Shown: positions 33,871 to 44,746, counted from the first letter of the stretch. The stretch: DNA of 60,000 nucleotides from Strigamia acuminata (GCA_949358305.1 OX442323.1:7256001-7316000), one strand, 5' to 3'. The notes: generated from the letters alone by a model not told the origin. Numbers and translations are program-made.

Positions 33871-35256
33871 TCAAAGATACAACAAATACGATTTGACTAA
33901 CGCCGGCAAAGGCAACTCGTCCACACATATCGGCAAACAGCCTTTGCCACGTAGAACATTTCGAATATAAACTCTCAACTCGTGTTTAAGCGACAACGGA
34001 TTCTGCGCCTTGTCCAACAAAACCTGTTTCTGGAACAACGACAACGACGTCGATCTCCGAATCGCGCCGATGTTAAACGACTCTGCCGCCGCGACGATCG
34101 TGCCAAACACTTCACTGTCGTCCTGCAACCGCGGTATCGCTTTCAAGATCCCTTTAGGATCGCCAAACTGCGTCTTCAACACAATGGAAGCTCCGTATTT
34201 AAGCAACAAACCCACAACTAGCGGCTCCGGATTGGAATTACTCGCGATGTACTCTCCCAGCGGCGGCTTCAACTCGGGACACGAGTCCGACAGAGTGTAA
34301 AGATTCGGATCGGCGCCGAAATCCAACAACATTTCGAGTATTTCCATCCGATTCGGGATGTTATCGGCACAGGCGATGTGCAACGGCGCTCCTACAAGCG
34401 GGGAAAACGCGTTAGGGTTGGCTCCGGCTTCGAGCAACACTTTAACCATCACCGGATTCCCGCGCAGGATCGCAAAATCCAACGGCGTCGGTTTGCGATA
34501 CTCGGCCGGGAAGATGACGTTCGCGCCCTGCTTGAGGAGCATCGACACCGTGTCCATCTTACTGCTGAGAACGCCGTAGTGCAGCACGGTGCGATAGTCG
34601 TGCCGTTCGCCGGCCATCGCGTTCACGTTCGCCCCGTATTTGATGAGCAGCAGCGCCGCCTCGTGCCCGTCCGGATGCCGGCACGCTTTCATGAGCGGCG
34701 TGAGTCCGTTTCGGTCGGTGCAATTGGCGTTCGCGCCGTGGAATAGCAACAATTCGAGGAAACGCACGTCTAGAGGGTTCACCAGGTTGATTTCGGAGCC
34801 GAGGAAGTAACGGGCGTTCGGATTGGCGCCGTTTTGCAGGAGAAAACGCGCCGCGTCGAAGTGTCCGTTCTTGATGGCCAAACGCAGCGGTTCCTCGGCC
34901 AGTTTGGTGCGCGGGAACGGGTCGGTGCAGTCGTGGTCACTGAAATCCACATTGGCGCTGTGTTCCAAGAGAATGGCGATCAAATCCGTGTAACCGCGCT
35001 CGGCGCACAAGTGGATGGCCGAGTAGCCGACGTCGTCTCGAGCGTCCACTTCACTGCCGCGCACTAAGAGCAGACGCGCAGCCTCCGTGAAGCGTTTGTA
35101 GACCGCGTAGTGCAGCGGGCGCAAGCCCTGAGTCACCTCGCCGTTCACTTTGGCACCGCATGCTAAGAGAATGCGAATTTCGTCCAGATTTGTGCATCGG
35201 ATGATGGTGTCGGCCAGTTCGCGTTGCAGGTTTTGCGTGCAAAACACTTGAGGCAT
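33871..35256 (-). CDS. Ankyrin repeat and SOCS box (ASB-family) protein, 461 aa
   Basis: Substrate-recognition subunit of a Cullin-5/Elongin B-C ubiquitin ligase. Single exon. About nine ankyrin repeats fill residues 25-370 (for example GLRPLHYAVYKRFTEAARLL, GYSAIHLCAERGYTDLIAIL, NGLTPLMKACRHPDGHEAAL, KPTPLDFAILRGNPVMVKVL). The last 40 residues form a SOCS box (SLKHELRVYIRNVL, then LPLPALVKSYLLYL), with the LPLP..LK.YL signature. The member within the ASB family is not assigned. The sequence is GC-rich and CpG-rich compared with its flanks, as are the KCTD gene and exon 17 of the P gene. Start chosen as the first ATG of the frame; no in-frame upstream exon is seen, though a 5' leader intron is possible. 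Confidence 0.9.
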   Translation of the reverse strand: MPQVFCTQNLQRELADTIIRCTNLDEIRILLACGAKVNGEVTQGLRPLHYAVYKRFTEAARLLLVRGSEVDARDDVGYSAIHLCAERGYTDLIAILLEHSANVDFSDHDCTDPFPRTKLAEEPLRLAIKNGHFDAARFLLQNGANPNARYFLGSEINLVNPLDVRFLELLLFHGANANCTDRNGLTPLMKACRHPDGHEAALLLIKYGANVNAMAGERHDYRTVLHYGVLSSKMDTVSMLLKQGANVIFPAEYRKPTPLDFAILRGNPVMVKVLLEAGANPNAFSPLVGAPLHIACADNIPNRMEILEMLLDFGADPNLYTLSDSCPELKPPLGEYIASNSNPEPLVVGLLLKYGASIVLKTQFGDPKGILKAIPRLQDDSEVFGTIVAAAESFNIGAIRRSTSLSLFQKQVLLDKAQNPLSLKHELRVYIRNVLRGKGCLPICVDELPLPALVKSYLLYL

Positions 35257-35615
35257 GGTCGACTTAGTGTTTCATCAAAATGGAACGATTCGGGATGTTC
35301 CGGTTGTTCTGTCGTTTTGTTTTGATGCCCGTTGCCAGCTGACTGTTGCTTTTTATACGGAGAGCGGCTTGGAAGACAAGCAACTGCGCAATGCCAACAT
35401 TACGTAAACGCACTGAGTACATACGTGGTTGCAAAATCAGCTGACGGGGTGAGTAAACCAAATGCGTTTTTTGGAGCGTTGCCCGGTTTGTTTGTGTGAG
35501 GAGATAAGTCACGGTTTGTTTTTGTGTTTTGCTCTTTATTGTATTTTTTTGGGATTAAAGTTTGTTAAGTTTGTGTTGTTACGGGTGTTTTGTTTTGAGT
35601 TTGTCGGGAATTTGT

Positions 35616-36502
35616 CGGGAATTGTTTGAAAAATGGTCAGGGTGAAAGTGGAGTGAAGTAAAAGTGGTACGTAACGTGGCGACATCTAGTTTTGTAAATC
35701 AGTAATGGAGGAAAAATTTAAGCACATTTTCAGCCGTTTACAAACGATTCATTTGGTTTTTAACATTTAACTTGTGATATTTATTTTATATTAAATGTGA
35801 ATTTTAACTGTTTTGTCGATTCTGTACTGTTTTACACGATGCCTGCACATTTTAAACATGTTTTGATCCGATTTTTAGCCATTTAATAGTAGAAAATATA
35901 GATATTTTGAATTTTCAATGCTATCTGCACTCAAAAACTTGTGTTTCAAGTGTTTTGGGCGTTTGTGTTGTTTTGTTTTTGTATATTTTTAACATCACAA
36001 AGCAGATACACAAATTTCATCCATTTCTTTTCTCATTTGTAACCTTGTACACGTTCTCGCTACGTTCAACACATGATTCCACTCACTATGTTCTCAGTAG
36101 ACGTACTAGTAATCATTCGATATATAAATATCCCATCGCATTCCGATTTTAATTCATCTCTAGTGATGCAAGTGTACTTTACCAGTTTGCAACATTTCCT
36201 TTTCAGCTTATGACGAAATTAAGTCTTACGTGACAAGTGAAAACCTGGATTTGTATGTTGATCACGAAGACATAACTAATGAACCCATACTTCCTCAGGC
36301 AATGTTTTTGATGGAATAAATTAACACGATGCGAATGTAACAAGAGATGTATTCAGTTTCAAACAAATATTTAAATACAAGTTTAACACTAAATGTTGAT
36401 TGGATCCCCTGAATTCCTGATCTCTCGTGATGCGACACCAAGTTGACAAAACATGTATGTAATTTAATCCGATATTAAAGTTTAAGTTAAGTTAGTAATT
36501 GG
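35616..36502 (+). pseudogene. Internally deleted copy of the LRR gene at 49.97-51.39 kb
   Basis: The left part (35616-36205) matches the 5' flank of the LRR gene (about 49490-49965), including GACATCTAGTTTTG, GCACATTTTCA and the CAATGCTATCTGCACTCAAA block. The right part (36205-36502) matches its last about 100 coding bases and 3' flank (51280-51450), including TTTCCTTTTCAGCTTATGA and AAGTTTAAGTTAAGTTAGTAATTGGT. About 1.3 kb of coding sequence is missing. The join falls in an AACAT word present on both sides in the intact copy, pointing to a microhomology deletion. Not functional. Confidence 0.85.
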
Positions 36503-37890
36503 TCTCGTACACAGATTAGAGATGTATTCCTCTAATCTGTGTGCATGGTGCCCACATTTCGGACAGTTCACATGCTCGTAATTCCGATTTTCTTTCTCTC
36601 GTTTGACATAAACTTTCTTTCCTTTAGGAATGTATTCAAATGTATCAAATGTATCTGCGAAATAAAAAGAAAAATTTTAAAATATAATGCTAAACAAATT
36701 AAATACCGGTATAAACATTTTGCTTACTGCATATGACTATGGAGATGAATGAAAATATTTTCTGTCACCAAGCGTTTGATTTGACATGGCAATAAAATGC
36801 CTCAAGAAATGGTGGGAAAACATTAAAAGCAAAAAAAGAGAACAATTTTACTCGGTTTATTTTATTTTATTATATTTTATTATTTTGAATAAAGTTTGGG
36901 TGTTTGTTTTTAGTTTTAGTTTGGATTTTGTGCCACAAGCTGTCACCGCGACCGTTTGATGACGATGCTACAAACAATACGAGCCGTTAAACAATAATCT
37001 GGCACGTACTTTCGTCTCGATAAGCACAAGGCGAGGTGAACGGCAAGGTTTGGCTGTTCGAAATGCTGGGTTCGTTTTCCACGTTATTTAATTCGAGTTT
37101 GATTTCCAAAAGGTTGGTTGGTTTCATAAACACGGGATTATCATTTCCGCGAATTTCTCGGCAAGTTTGAATTCGTATTTCTTTGAAAAATGATCCATTT
37201 ATTTTCCTACATACGGTATGTTCTTCGCTAATGTTTGGCCCGATTTTAGGCCTACTGTAGGCCTAGTTCGAAATGTATTCTTCTTCTGCATTTCTCCAGT
37301 TACGTGGCGGTTGAGTATTTATTTGATGCGCCTTTTGGAGGTTTTTGGTGTTTTTTGGTGGTTTTTCAAAGTTTGGTTTGAATTTTTCATTTGAAATTGA
37401 TTCGAATTGGAATGAAACTCTTGTATAGGAGCAGAACCAAATATATATATTTTTCCGTACTTAAAATCATTTGTTAAATTTTTAAAAATCTTAGATCACC
37501 CAAATGGCGTTCCAGTCTGGGTTTGAAGTATCCCATGCCACATTATGGCGAAATATCACGATTTTCCCAATAGCAATTATAAAATTGCAAACAAAAATCA
37601 GCAAAATCCATTTAAGATTGAACGGCCTAATGAAACAACAAGGGCTGTTAAACATTTTTCTTGGTATAATGTTGGTATTGTAAGACTGCACGGCAGCATT
37701 TACCAATTTGTCATGAATATTTATTTATTTATCATCAATTTCTTTATTGATTTGAAATAGTCCATCCAACTATTTGTAGTTGCTTCTGCTTCTGCTTGAT
37801 GCTCTCATCCTCCTCTCGTTTTAAGCAATGAGAAGTTTGATGAACTTAATTTGCCAACTGTCTTATTTCCTTTCTTGCCATTTTCTTCAA
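36503..37890. other. Gene-less AT-rich stretch
   Basis: No gene, clear repeat array or splice-consistent exons seen. Short open frames on both strands at 37.5-37.7 kb overlap each other and have no features of coding sequence. Confidence 0.5.
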
Positions 37891-37917
37891 GACTCTTGCT
37901 GTTGGAAACCCATTGGG

Positions 37918-37960
37918 TTATTTTGACCAGTCTAGCTGTTCTAGTGTTAAACTAAAATAT
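37918..37960. mobile_element. Relic end of the TTAA-target element family
   Basis: CCATTGGGTTATTTTGACC, then AGTCTAGCTGTTCTAGTGTTAAAC, closely follows the right end of the 13351-13983 element (GGTCTGGCCGTTCTAGTG-TTAA). No matching left end is visible, so this is a solo or broken end. Confidence 0.6.
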
Positions 37961-38029
37961 TTGTAAACCTTTGAGAAGCTTTCATTTTTTCAAAATGACT
38001 TTCTCCAGAGTTGCAAAAATTCTTATAAG

Positions 38030-38190
38030 ATTACAAATGCAAGAAAATCTTTTTGCTGTTGGAAAACAACAACATGGTGGAAAGTTGTTTTTGTTTCTTG
38101 TGTGTTGAGAATCCTTTTATCTCTTTCTCTTGACTATTTCTACAATTTCTCCTGACACTGCTTGTGTTGGGTTGCCATAGAATAGTTAGC
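38030..38190. repeat. Duplicated segment shared with 46025-46215
   Basis: AAGATTACAAATGCAAGAAA, TTTTTGCTGTTGGAAAACAAC, GGTGGAAAGTTGTTTT and TTAATCTC/TTTCTCTTGACTAT blocks occur in the same order near 46025-46200. It flanks the RBR-like copies and is part of the same duplicated unit. Confidence 0.85.
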
Positions 38191-38457
38191 ATCTTTGGCA
38201 ACTGCAATGCAGTTAAATTATTTCTTATATTAACTTCTTCATATTGATAATTTCAGCCAATGGCAGTGTTTTATAAAGTTAAAAAAAAAAGCAATTCCCC
38301 AATATACGAACAATTTTCATTCCTTTAAAACTTCTTGGGCTAACCTTCCGATTGTCTTTCTGTTTGTATTTATATTTCTTGTTCAATATTAATAACTTGT
38401 TCTGCTATTGCCTTTCTGATACAAAAACCCAGTCCTGTATTGGTCATATATGTTATG

Positions 38458-39629
38458 TCAATTTGGAATGCTAGTATTTCTCAGACAATCAGGATTCAGG
38501 CAGATGTCAAGATTAGTGTTTTCCTTTACGGTGGTAGAAAATCCGCAATGCATACAAGTCTTAACGTTGGGTATAGCCGCTTGTTGCATCTTTTCAGCTT
38601 TTAACAGATTTAAAAGCTCCGAGTATTGTCTCGATGATAGTAGATCTTCTAACGTTTCCATCTCGTATTCATTCATACACACTGAAATAGGACACTTAAC
38701 GTGTGGTGTGTGTCCAGCGAGGCAATCTTGTGCCTCAAAACGTACACAGTCCTTACATATTACGTGATGGTAAAAACATGTCAAGACGTCTTCTTTCCAA
38801 AGTTGGCCCTGATTGCAAAATTGGCAACTAATAAGATCATTATTTTTAGCGGCCATTTGAATCTTCAATCGGCGATGTTCTTTTTGATTGTCTTTGAACT
38901 CTATCTCTACCTCTATCTACCTCTATCTACCTCTATCTACCTCTATCTACCTCTATCTACCTCTATCTACCTCTATCTACCTCTATCTACCTCTATCTAC
39001 CTCTATCTACCTCTATCTACCTCTATCTACCTCTATCTACCTCTATCTACCTCTATCTACCTCTATCTACCTCTATCTACCTCTATCTACCTCTATCTAC
39101 CTCTATCTACCTCTATCTACCTCTATCTACCTCTATCTACCTCTATCTCTATCTCTAAAAAAATTTAATTAAATTAAAATTGTTGTTTTTAGAAGTTAAA
39201 AAACACGTTTTATTTTGTCTTCCAATTTAAGAAAAATCTTTTCCTTTTCAAATAGCAAGCTTTCAACTTCTGGAATCGGTTTGAGTTTGGTTGGATATTG
39301 TTTAATCCTAGGTCCAGCAGTTGGAATAATTGCCGCCATACTTTTCGACGGTTTTTAATAATTTAATTATGGTAAGGTAGTTTTGATTACGATTCAGAGT
39401 GACATTGTTCCATATGGGGTCAAGATATTAAACCGATGGAACCAAATGAAAATTGTAAAATGTCATAACTCTGTGCAAATCACTGTAGTGTGCCCATGTA
39501 TATCTGTTCACAATAAAAACTTCCACGTTGTTTTTATAATCTGAATCTACGACTGCTGAAGTATCATTAAAGAAAATTTCCGGCTCTGGGAAAGTTCTTA
39601 GGAATTCCCTTATCGTGGTGGTGGTGTTG
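38458..39629 (-). pseudogene. RNF216-like RBR ubiquitin-ligase gene fragment, copy A
   Basis: The minus strand carries an exon starting at 39629 (NTTTTIREFL, then DSDYKNNVEVFIVNRYTWAH) that is stopped by a TAA where copy B has a lysine codon, an exon with RIKQYPTKLKPIPEVE, and a long exon (to 38458) with an atypical RING1 (CQFCNQGQLWKEDVLTC, HHVICKDCVRFEAQDC, CPISVCMNEY) followed by the start of an IBR (CMHCGFSTTVKE, CLNPDCL). RNF216/TRIAD3 has this layout. The rest of the IBR and RING2 are missing, so catalysis is not expected. A 10-bp satellite has expanded in the intron directly before the RING exon. Confidence 0.75.
38911..39140. repeat. (CTCTATCTAC)23 satellite
   Basis: Twenty-three perfect, uninterrupted copies of a 10-base unit, with imperfect copies at both ends (38899-39155). 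It gives two long plus-strand open frames with no meaning. It replaces the pyrimidine tract of the intron before the RING exon of copy A; on the minus strand it reads as GTAGATAGAG. Confidence 0.97.
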
Positions 39630-39691
39630 CTATAAGAAAAAAAAATGACAACAAAATTTTTTTTTAATGAATATTATTGACAAAAAACCCC

Positions 39692-39782
39692 TCATGACAG
39701 AATTGGCAACGGTGGAGTTCATTATTAATGGTGGCCATTATAATTCTCAATCGCCGTTCTTCTTTCTTGTTTTCTTTGAACT
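39692..39782 (-). pseudogene. Third RBR-like fragment (A')
   Basis: After an acceptor-like CCTAG at 39785-39783 the minus strand reads EFKENKKEERRLRIIMATIN and ELHRCQFCHEG, which matches the start of the RING exon of copy A (EFKDNQKEHRRLKIQMAAKN, ISCQFCNQG). It is then lost in AT-rich sequence. It shows that at least three units of this gene once stood in tandem. Confidence 0.7.
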
Positions 39783-39956
39783 CTAGGAAAATTAAATTAA
39801 TTTACAATTTTTGTTGTTAAAAGCTAAGCTGCACACTGTAGTGATCCTGACTTTAATCTAATTTAAACTGACTACGTAAAATCACTAAAATCACTACTGA
39901 TGCCGTGACAGGACTTACTGTATAAAACTTAATTAAATCTAACTGAGTAAATACTT

Positions 39957-40172
39957 TGTTGTTTTATTGAATGTTATATTCCTGTCCGCCAGGTGTCTTT
40001 ACCACCTGTGCACCTGTATTTGGCACTGACCAATCAGTGCCCTGTTTTGTATTTAGTGCTCCGCGCATTTTTAAACATCTGTTTTAGATTAAAACCACTC
40101 ACTGTTAATATTTCACCTAACAACCACGCGTCTCCATTTTTATGCCTCCAACATATTAGAACCAAAACTACA
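39957..40172 (+). repeat. 5' LTR of copia element
   Basis: 216 bases, from TGTTGTTTTATTG to CCAAAACTACA. It contains TTTTTATGCC and several CACCTGT repeats. Identical to the 3' LTR. Confidence 0.97.
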
Positions 40173-40187
40173 GGTTATGGGCCCAGC
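40173..40187 (+). other. Primer-binding site (half-tRNA iMet)
   Basis: GGTTATGGGCCCAGC directly follows the LTR. It is complementary to the anticodon-stem region of initiator methionine tRNA, the primer used by Drosophila copia through an internally cut tRNA. Confidence 0.85.
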
Positions 40188-40293
40188 ACGCTTCCACTGC
40201 GCTTAAAAATCATCAAGTTTTGTACCGGAACATTCGAGGAAGTTAAAAACGAATTTAACACGAACATTCCACAAGAAGCAGAACTAAGAAACG

Positions 40294-43200
40294 ATGGCGA
40301 ACGGCGGCGGAAATTCAGCTCGAATCGAGGCGTTGGGAAAGGAAAACTTCGACACATGGAAGATCCAGATGGAAGCAATTTTGGATCAACGGGACCTACT
40401 CGTGCACGCGGAAGGTACGTCGAAACGACCAGAAACCATCGAAGGAAACGCGAAACGCGTGAAGGAGATCGAAACGTGGGAGAAAAGTGATCGAACAGCC
40501 AAAAATGACATTTTGCTAAATATAAAACAATCGGAACTTCGAATGGCCAAAAATTGCAACACCGCGAATGAATTATGGAAGAAGTTGCACAGTGTGTACC
40601 AATCGAAAGGACCGGCAAGAAAAATCACGTTGTTAAAACGACTCGCAACACACAAAATGGCGGACGGAGAAAACGTGGAGAATCACTTAAAAGAATTCTT
40701 CGAGCTGGTGGATAAGCTACTAGACATGGATTTCAAGATGCCCGAAGACTTCACGACGATTCTACTACTACTAAGCCTGCCAAACTCTTACGACAACTTC
40801 AGATGCGCAATAGAATCGCAAGACAAATTGCCTTCACTGGAAGTTTTGGAGGGAAAAATCAAAGACGAGTCGATCGCCCGCGGAAAGGGAAAAGAAGACG
40901 TGTCGGACGCCATGATGGCCAGAAAAACGTTCCAAAAACGTAAGCAACCAAAGAAATACGGCGACGAAAATTCGAATTCGACCGAGAAGCCAGTTTTCAA
41001 ATACAAGTGTCACGGTTGCGGAAAAATTGGCCACAAAATCGCCGATTGCCGAAGTAAAAGCAAGAAGGAAAGCGCATCAAGAGCCGAGAAATCCAAGTAC
41101 GAATTATTTTTCTGCGAGCAAATCGAGACAGCGCTGATAAGCGAGACGTCACGACCGAAAAATTGGTGTTTGGACAGCGGCGCCAGCTCCCACATGTGCT
41201 CGAACGATTCAACATTTTCGACGATCGAATTCCTGAAAAACCAAAAACTGAATTTGGCCAGCAAAGCGAGTACAAAAATCGACGAAAGAGGAACCGCGAA
41301 AATTGTCGTCAACACCGGGAACGGAAATGTGAAGCTGGATTTGGCGGAAACTCTTTTGGTGCGAGATCTACGAACGAATTTGATGTCAGTCGGGAAGATC
41401 ACAGAACGGGGACACAAGGTGATTTTCGATGATAAATCAGCAGAGGTGATAAATTCGAAGGGAGAAATCGTATTCACCGCCGAAAAAAGGAACGGACTGT
41501 ATTACATCGTCGACGAGACCGAGGATGCTGCGACTGCAGCGGAAATCGAAGTCGGAACCGGATCAAAACCTGCAAAACCCGCAAGTACGAAAATACAAGA
41601 ATGGCACAAAAGACTTGGGCACCTGAACGAGTCAAGTCTGAAAATACTAAACGAAAAGGCGGACGGAATGAATTTGGAAAAGGACGCCAAGCTGCCAACT
41701 TGTGAAACTTGCATCGAGGGGAAGCACGCAAGTACGAAATTTCCTGACTCCACGTCAAAAAGCGAAAAACTGCTGGAACTTGTACACTCGGACGTTTGCG
41801 GACCAATGCCAACAAAGTCCATGAACGGATCAAGATACTTCGTGACCTTCACCGACGACAAATCGAGGTGGTGCAAGGTGTATTTTCTGAAGCACAAAAG
41901 CGAAGTTTTCGAGGCATTCAAGTCATTTAAAACGTTTTGCGAGAGGGAAACTGGTTGCGCACTAAAAGTTTTACGATCGGACAACGGGAAGGAATATGTA
42001 AATAAGAAATTCGACACATATTTACAAGAAAACGGCATAAAGCGCCAAACCAGCGTCGAACGAACCCCGGAACAAAATGGCGTCTCGGAAAGAATGAATA
42101 GAACTTTGATCGAGATGGCACGATGCATGTTACTGCAAGCAAAATTGCCCAACACGTACTGGGCGGAAGCAATCAACACTGCATGCCACATCCGAAATAA
42201 ATGTCCAACTAGAAGTTTAGAAAATGAAATCCCGCATCAAGTTTGGACCGGAAGAAAACCAAATGTCGACTACTTTCGAGTTTTCGGGAGCAGAGTCTTT
42301 GCGTTGGACAAGAAACCAAACAAGGGGAAGTTCGAACCGAAGTCAAAAGAATGTATTCTCATCGGATATTGGGACGGATCGAAGGCGTATCGTTTATGGT
42401 CGAAAAGCGAAAATAGGATTATAAAAAGTCGAGACGTGAAATTTGTCGAAAAATCAAAAAATGAGACGAATGAAGAATGTGGAGAAGACGATAATAATAA
42501 TTTTAATAATGATTTCACCGATTCCAGAACAGATCCAGACGAAAACAGAACCGAAAATTCCGAAGATGAAATAGAGAACGCAAACGAGAACGAACCCAAC
42601 AATGCAGCCGAGCCCGAAAATGAGAACGAGAGAGAGACGCAACACGAAGAAGCCGAACCTCGTCAAAATGAAAACACGAAAACGATTCCACGACGATCCA
42701 CTAGAACACCAAAACCTTATCCAAACCGAAATGGGGACCCACCCAGAAAGAAATATACAAGAAAGAATCTGACAACAACTAATGAAGTTTTGGACGAAAT
42801 TGCACAGATAGCAATTCTCGACGATCCAACAACAGCGGCCGAAGCTTTGAATGGAAATGACCCACAAGAATGGATGAAAGCGATGAAGGACGAATACGAC
42901 GCTTTAATTGAAAACGAAACGTGGGAGGAGTGCGACCGACCGAAAAATAGAAACGTAATCGGATGTATATGGGTCCTCCGCACAAAATTTGAAGCAGACG
43001 GGTCAATCGAACGCAGAAAGGCCCGACTGGTCGCCAAAGGATATGCACAGCAGCCAGGCATCGACTACTTTGAAACCTACGCGCCCGTCGCACGACCGGG
43101 ATCAATTCGAATGATGATGGCAATCGCAGCCGAGTTGGGATTGACCGTACACCAAATGGACGCGATAACGGCATATTTGAACGGCGAAATCGAAGAGGAA

Positions 43201-44409
43201 ATTTTTATGGAATTTCCCGAATATTTGGAATTTATCGCTGGAATAAAAATCAAGAAAGGAAAAGTCTGCCGGATGAAAAAGGCGTTATACGGATTGAAGC
43301 AGTCGGGTCGCCAGTGGTACAAAAAACTGGACGAGAAGTTGCAAAAGCACGGACTGAAGCCAACAAACGCAGACCCATGCGTGTATTACCAAACGAATGG
43401 AGAAGTCATCACGCTCGTCGCAATCTACGTGGATGATTTTATCATCGCAACAAACTGCAAAAGAAACTTGGAGAAATTAAAATCGAACCTGAAGAGCGAG
43501 TTCAAAATGAAGGATTTAGGACAAATTCACTACTGCTTGGGAATCGAGTTTAAACAGGACGAAAAGACGAAATCAATCACGATGGCGCAGAAAAAATACG
43601 TTAAGGACATACTGAATCGCTTCGGAATGCAAGACTGCTCGAAAAACACAACTCCACTCGACGCAAATCAGAAATTGCAGAAAAACAAGAAAAAGGAGGA
43701 TGGGACCGACGAAGAGCTACTGGATCCAGAGAAGTTCCCGTACCAAAGTTTAATCGGATCACTCATGTACCTCGCCGTTTGCACTCGACCCGATATTTCC
43801 TACACCGTCAGCGCATTAAGTCAATATAATACGTGCTTCACCGGAACTCATTGGACAGCAGCAAAACGCGTCCTAAGATATTTGAAGCACTCATCGAATC
43901 TCGGGCTAAAATTCGAAAAGACCGGAAAAGACTTAGTCGGCTACACGGATGCAGATTGGGGAGCAAACTTGGACGACCGTCGCTCGTACACCGGCTACTG
44001 TTTTAAACTCGCGAACGCGACAATATGCTGGGAAGCAAGAAAGCAGAAGACCGTCGCAACCTCGTCGACCGAAGCAGAATATATGGCGTTGGCCGACGCG
44101 TCAAAAGAAGCAATCTACTTGCGAAACTTCCTAGACGAAATTAAATACATCAACAAGAAGAAGGAAACGACCCTCATTTATAGCGACAATCAGGGGGCAC
44201 ACAAATTGGTGCGAAACCCAATTTTCCACTCCAGGACCAAGCACATCGACATTCGCCACCATTTCGTTCGAGAAACATGTGAGCGGGGAGATATCGACAT
44301 AGAATTCCTCGAGAGTGAGAAGATGGTCGCCGATGTGTTGACCAAGGGGCTTTTTAAGCCAAAACACGAAGAATTGATCGCCCAATTTGGATTGAAGGAA
44401 ATTGTTTAA
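40294..44409 (+). CDS. Copia gag-pol polyprotein, 1371 aa, intact
   Basis: Single uninterrupted frame. Gag occupies about residues 1-230, followed by a zinc knuckle at about 239 (CHGCGKIGHKIADC). The protease active site is at about 293 (LDSGASSHMC). Integrase shows the HHCC zinc region (WHKRLGHLNE ... CETCIEGK) and the DD35E residues at about 499 (HSDVCG), 562 (RSDNGKEY) and 597 (EQNGVSERMN). Reverse transcriptase has YVDDFIIA at about 1044, and RNase H has YTDADWG at about 1217 and SSTEAEYMA. The order protease-integrase-RT-RNase H defines Ty1/copia. Gag and pol share one frame, so capsid dosage must be set by another route. All long minus-strand frames here are shadows. Confidence 0.98.
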   Translation: MANGGGNSARIEALGKENFDTWKIQMEAILDQRDLLVHAEGTSKRPETIEGNAKRVKEIETWEKSDRTAKNDILLNIKQSELRMAKNCNTANELWKKLHSVYQSKGPARKITLLKRLATHKMADGENVENHLKEFFELVDKLLDMDFKMPEDFTTILLLLSLPNSYDNFRCAIESQDKLPSLEVLEGKIKDESIARGKGKEDVSDAMMARKTFQKRKQPKKYGDENSNSTEKPVFKYKCHGCGKIGHKIADCRSKSKKESASRAEKSKYELFFCEQIETALISETSRPKNWCLDSGASSHMCSNDSTFSTIEFLKNQKLNLASKASTKIDERGTAKIVVNTGNGNVKLDLAETLLVRDLRTNLMSVGKITERGHKVIFDDKSAEVINSKGEIVFTAEKRNGLYYIVDETEDAATAAEIEVGTGSKPAKPASTKIQEWHKRLGHLNESSLKILNEKADGMNLEKDAKLPTCETCIEGKHASTKFPDSTSKSEKLLELVHSDVCGPMPTKSMNGSRYFVTFTDDKSRWCKVYFLKHKSEVFEAFKSFKTFCERETGCALKVLRSDNGKEYVNKKFDTYLQENGIKRQTSVERTPEQNGVSERMNRTLIEMARCMLLQAKLPNTYWAEAINTACHIRNKCPTRSLENEIPHQVWTGRKPNVDYFRVFGSRVFALDKKPNKGKFEPKSKECILIGYWDGSKAYRLWSKSENRIIKSRDVKFVEKSKNETNEECGEDDNNNFNNDFTDSRTDPDENRTENSEDEIENANENEPNNAAEPENENERETQHEEAEPRQNENTKTIPRRSTRTPKPYPNRNGDPPRKKYTRKNLTTTNEVLDEIAQIAILDDPTTAAEALNGNDPQEWMKAMKDEYDALIENETWEECDRPKNRNVIGCIWVLRTKFEADGSIERRKARLVAKGYAQQPGIDYFETYAPVARPGSIRMMMAIAAELGLTVHQMDAITAYLNGEIEEEIFMEFPEYLEFIAGIKIKKGKVCRMKKALYGLKQSGRQWYKKLDEKLQKHGLKPTNADPCVYYQTNGEVITLVAIYVDDFIIATNCKRNLEKLKSNLKSEFKMKDLGQIHYCLGIEFKQDEKTKSITMAQKKYVKDILNRFGMQDCSKNTTPLDANQKLQKNKKKEDGTDEELLDPEKFPYQSLIGSLMYLAVCTRPDISYTVSALSQYNTCFTGTHWTAAKRVLRYLKHSSNLGLKFEKTGKDLVGYTDADWGANLDDRRSYTGYCFKLANATICWEARKQKTVATSSTEAEYMALADASKEAIYLRNFLDEIKYINKKKETTLIYSDNQGAHKLVRNPIFHSRTKHIDIRHHFVRETCERGDIDIEFLESEKMVADVLTKGLFKPKHEELIAQFGLKEIV

Positions 44410-44521
44410 GAAATATTGTTTTTAATATTTGAATTGTTTGTGAATGAATACTTTAATGTTTAAATGTCTAAATTGCTTAAGAAAAATGTTTTGAATTTTG
44501 AAATGTAGGAATATTGCCATT

Positions 44522-44530
44522 CAGGGGAAG
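44522..44530 (+). other. Polypurine tract
   Basis: CAGGGGAAG immediately before the 3' LTR, the expected plus-strand primer site. Confidence 0.85.
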
Positions 44531-44746
44531 TGTTGTTTTATTGAATGTTATATTCCTGTCCGCCAGGTGTCTTTACCACCTGTGCACCTGTATTTGGCAC
44601 TGACCAATCAGTGCCCTGTTTTGTATTTAGTGCTCCGCGCATTTTTAAACATCTGTTTTAGATTAAAACCACTCACTGTTAATATTTCACCTAACAACCA
44701 CGCGTCTCCATTTTTATGCCTCCAACATATTAGAACCAAAACTACA
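44531..44746 (+). repeat. 3' LTR of copia element
   Basis: Identical to the 5' LTR, 216 bases, followed by the TACTT target duplicate. Confidence 0.97.

Larger units (their letters stand above)
39957..44746 (+). mobile_element. Complete Ty1/copia LTR retrotransposon
   Basis: Two 216-base LTRs that I find identical over their full length bound the element (TG...CA). A 5-base target duplication TACTT flanks it (39952-39956, 44747-44751). A primer-binding site, one gag-pol ORF and a polypurine tract are all present in order. Identical LTRs and an open ORF mean a very recent insertion, likely still able to move. It landed inside the decayed RBR gene cluster. Confidence 0.98.

Noticed and set aside
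38701-39172. Two long plus-strand ORFs of repeating YLYLPLSTSI
   Set aside because: Translation of the (CTCTATCTAC)n satellite; no gene.
40175-43322. Many minus-strand and alternative-frame ORFs across the copia element
   Set aside because: Shadows of the single intact gag-pol frame.
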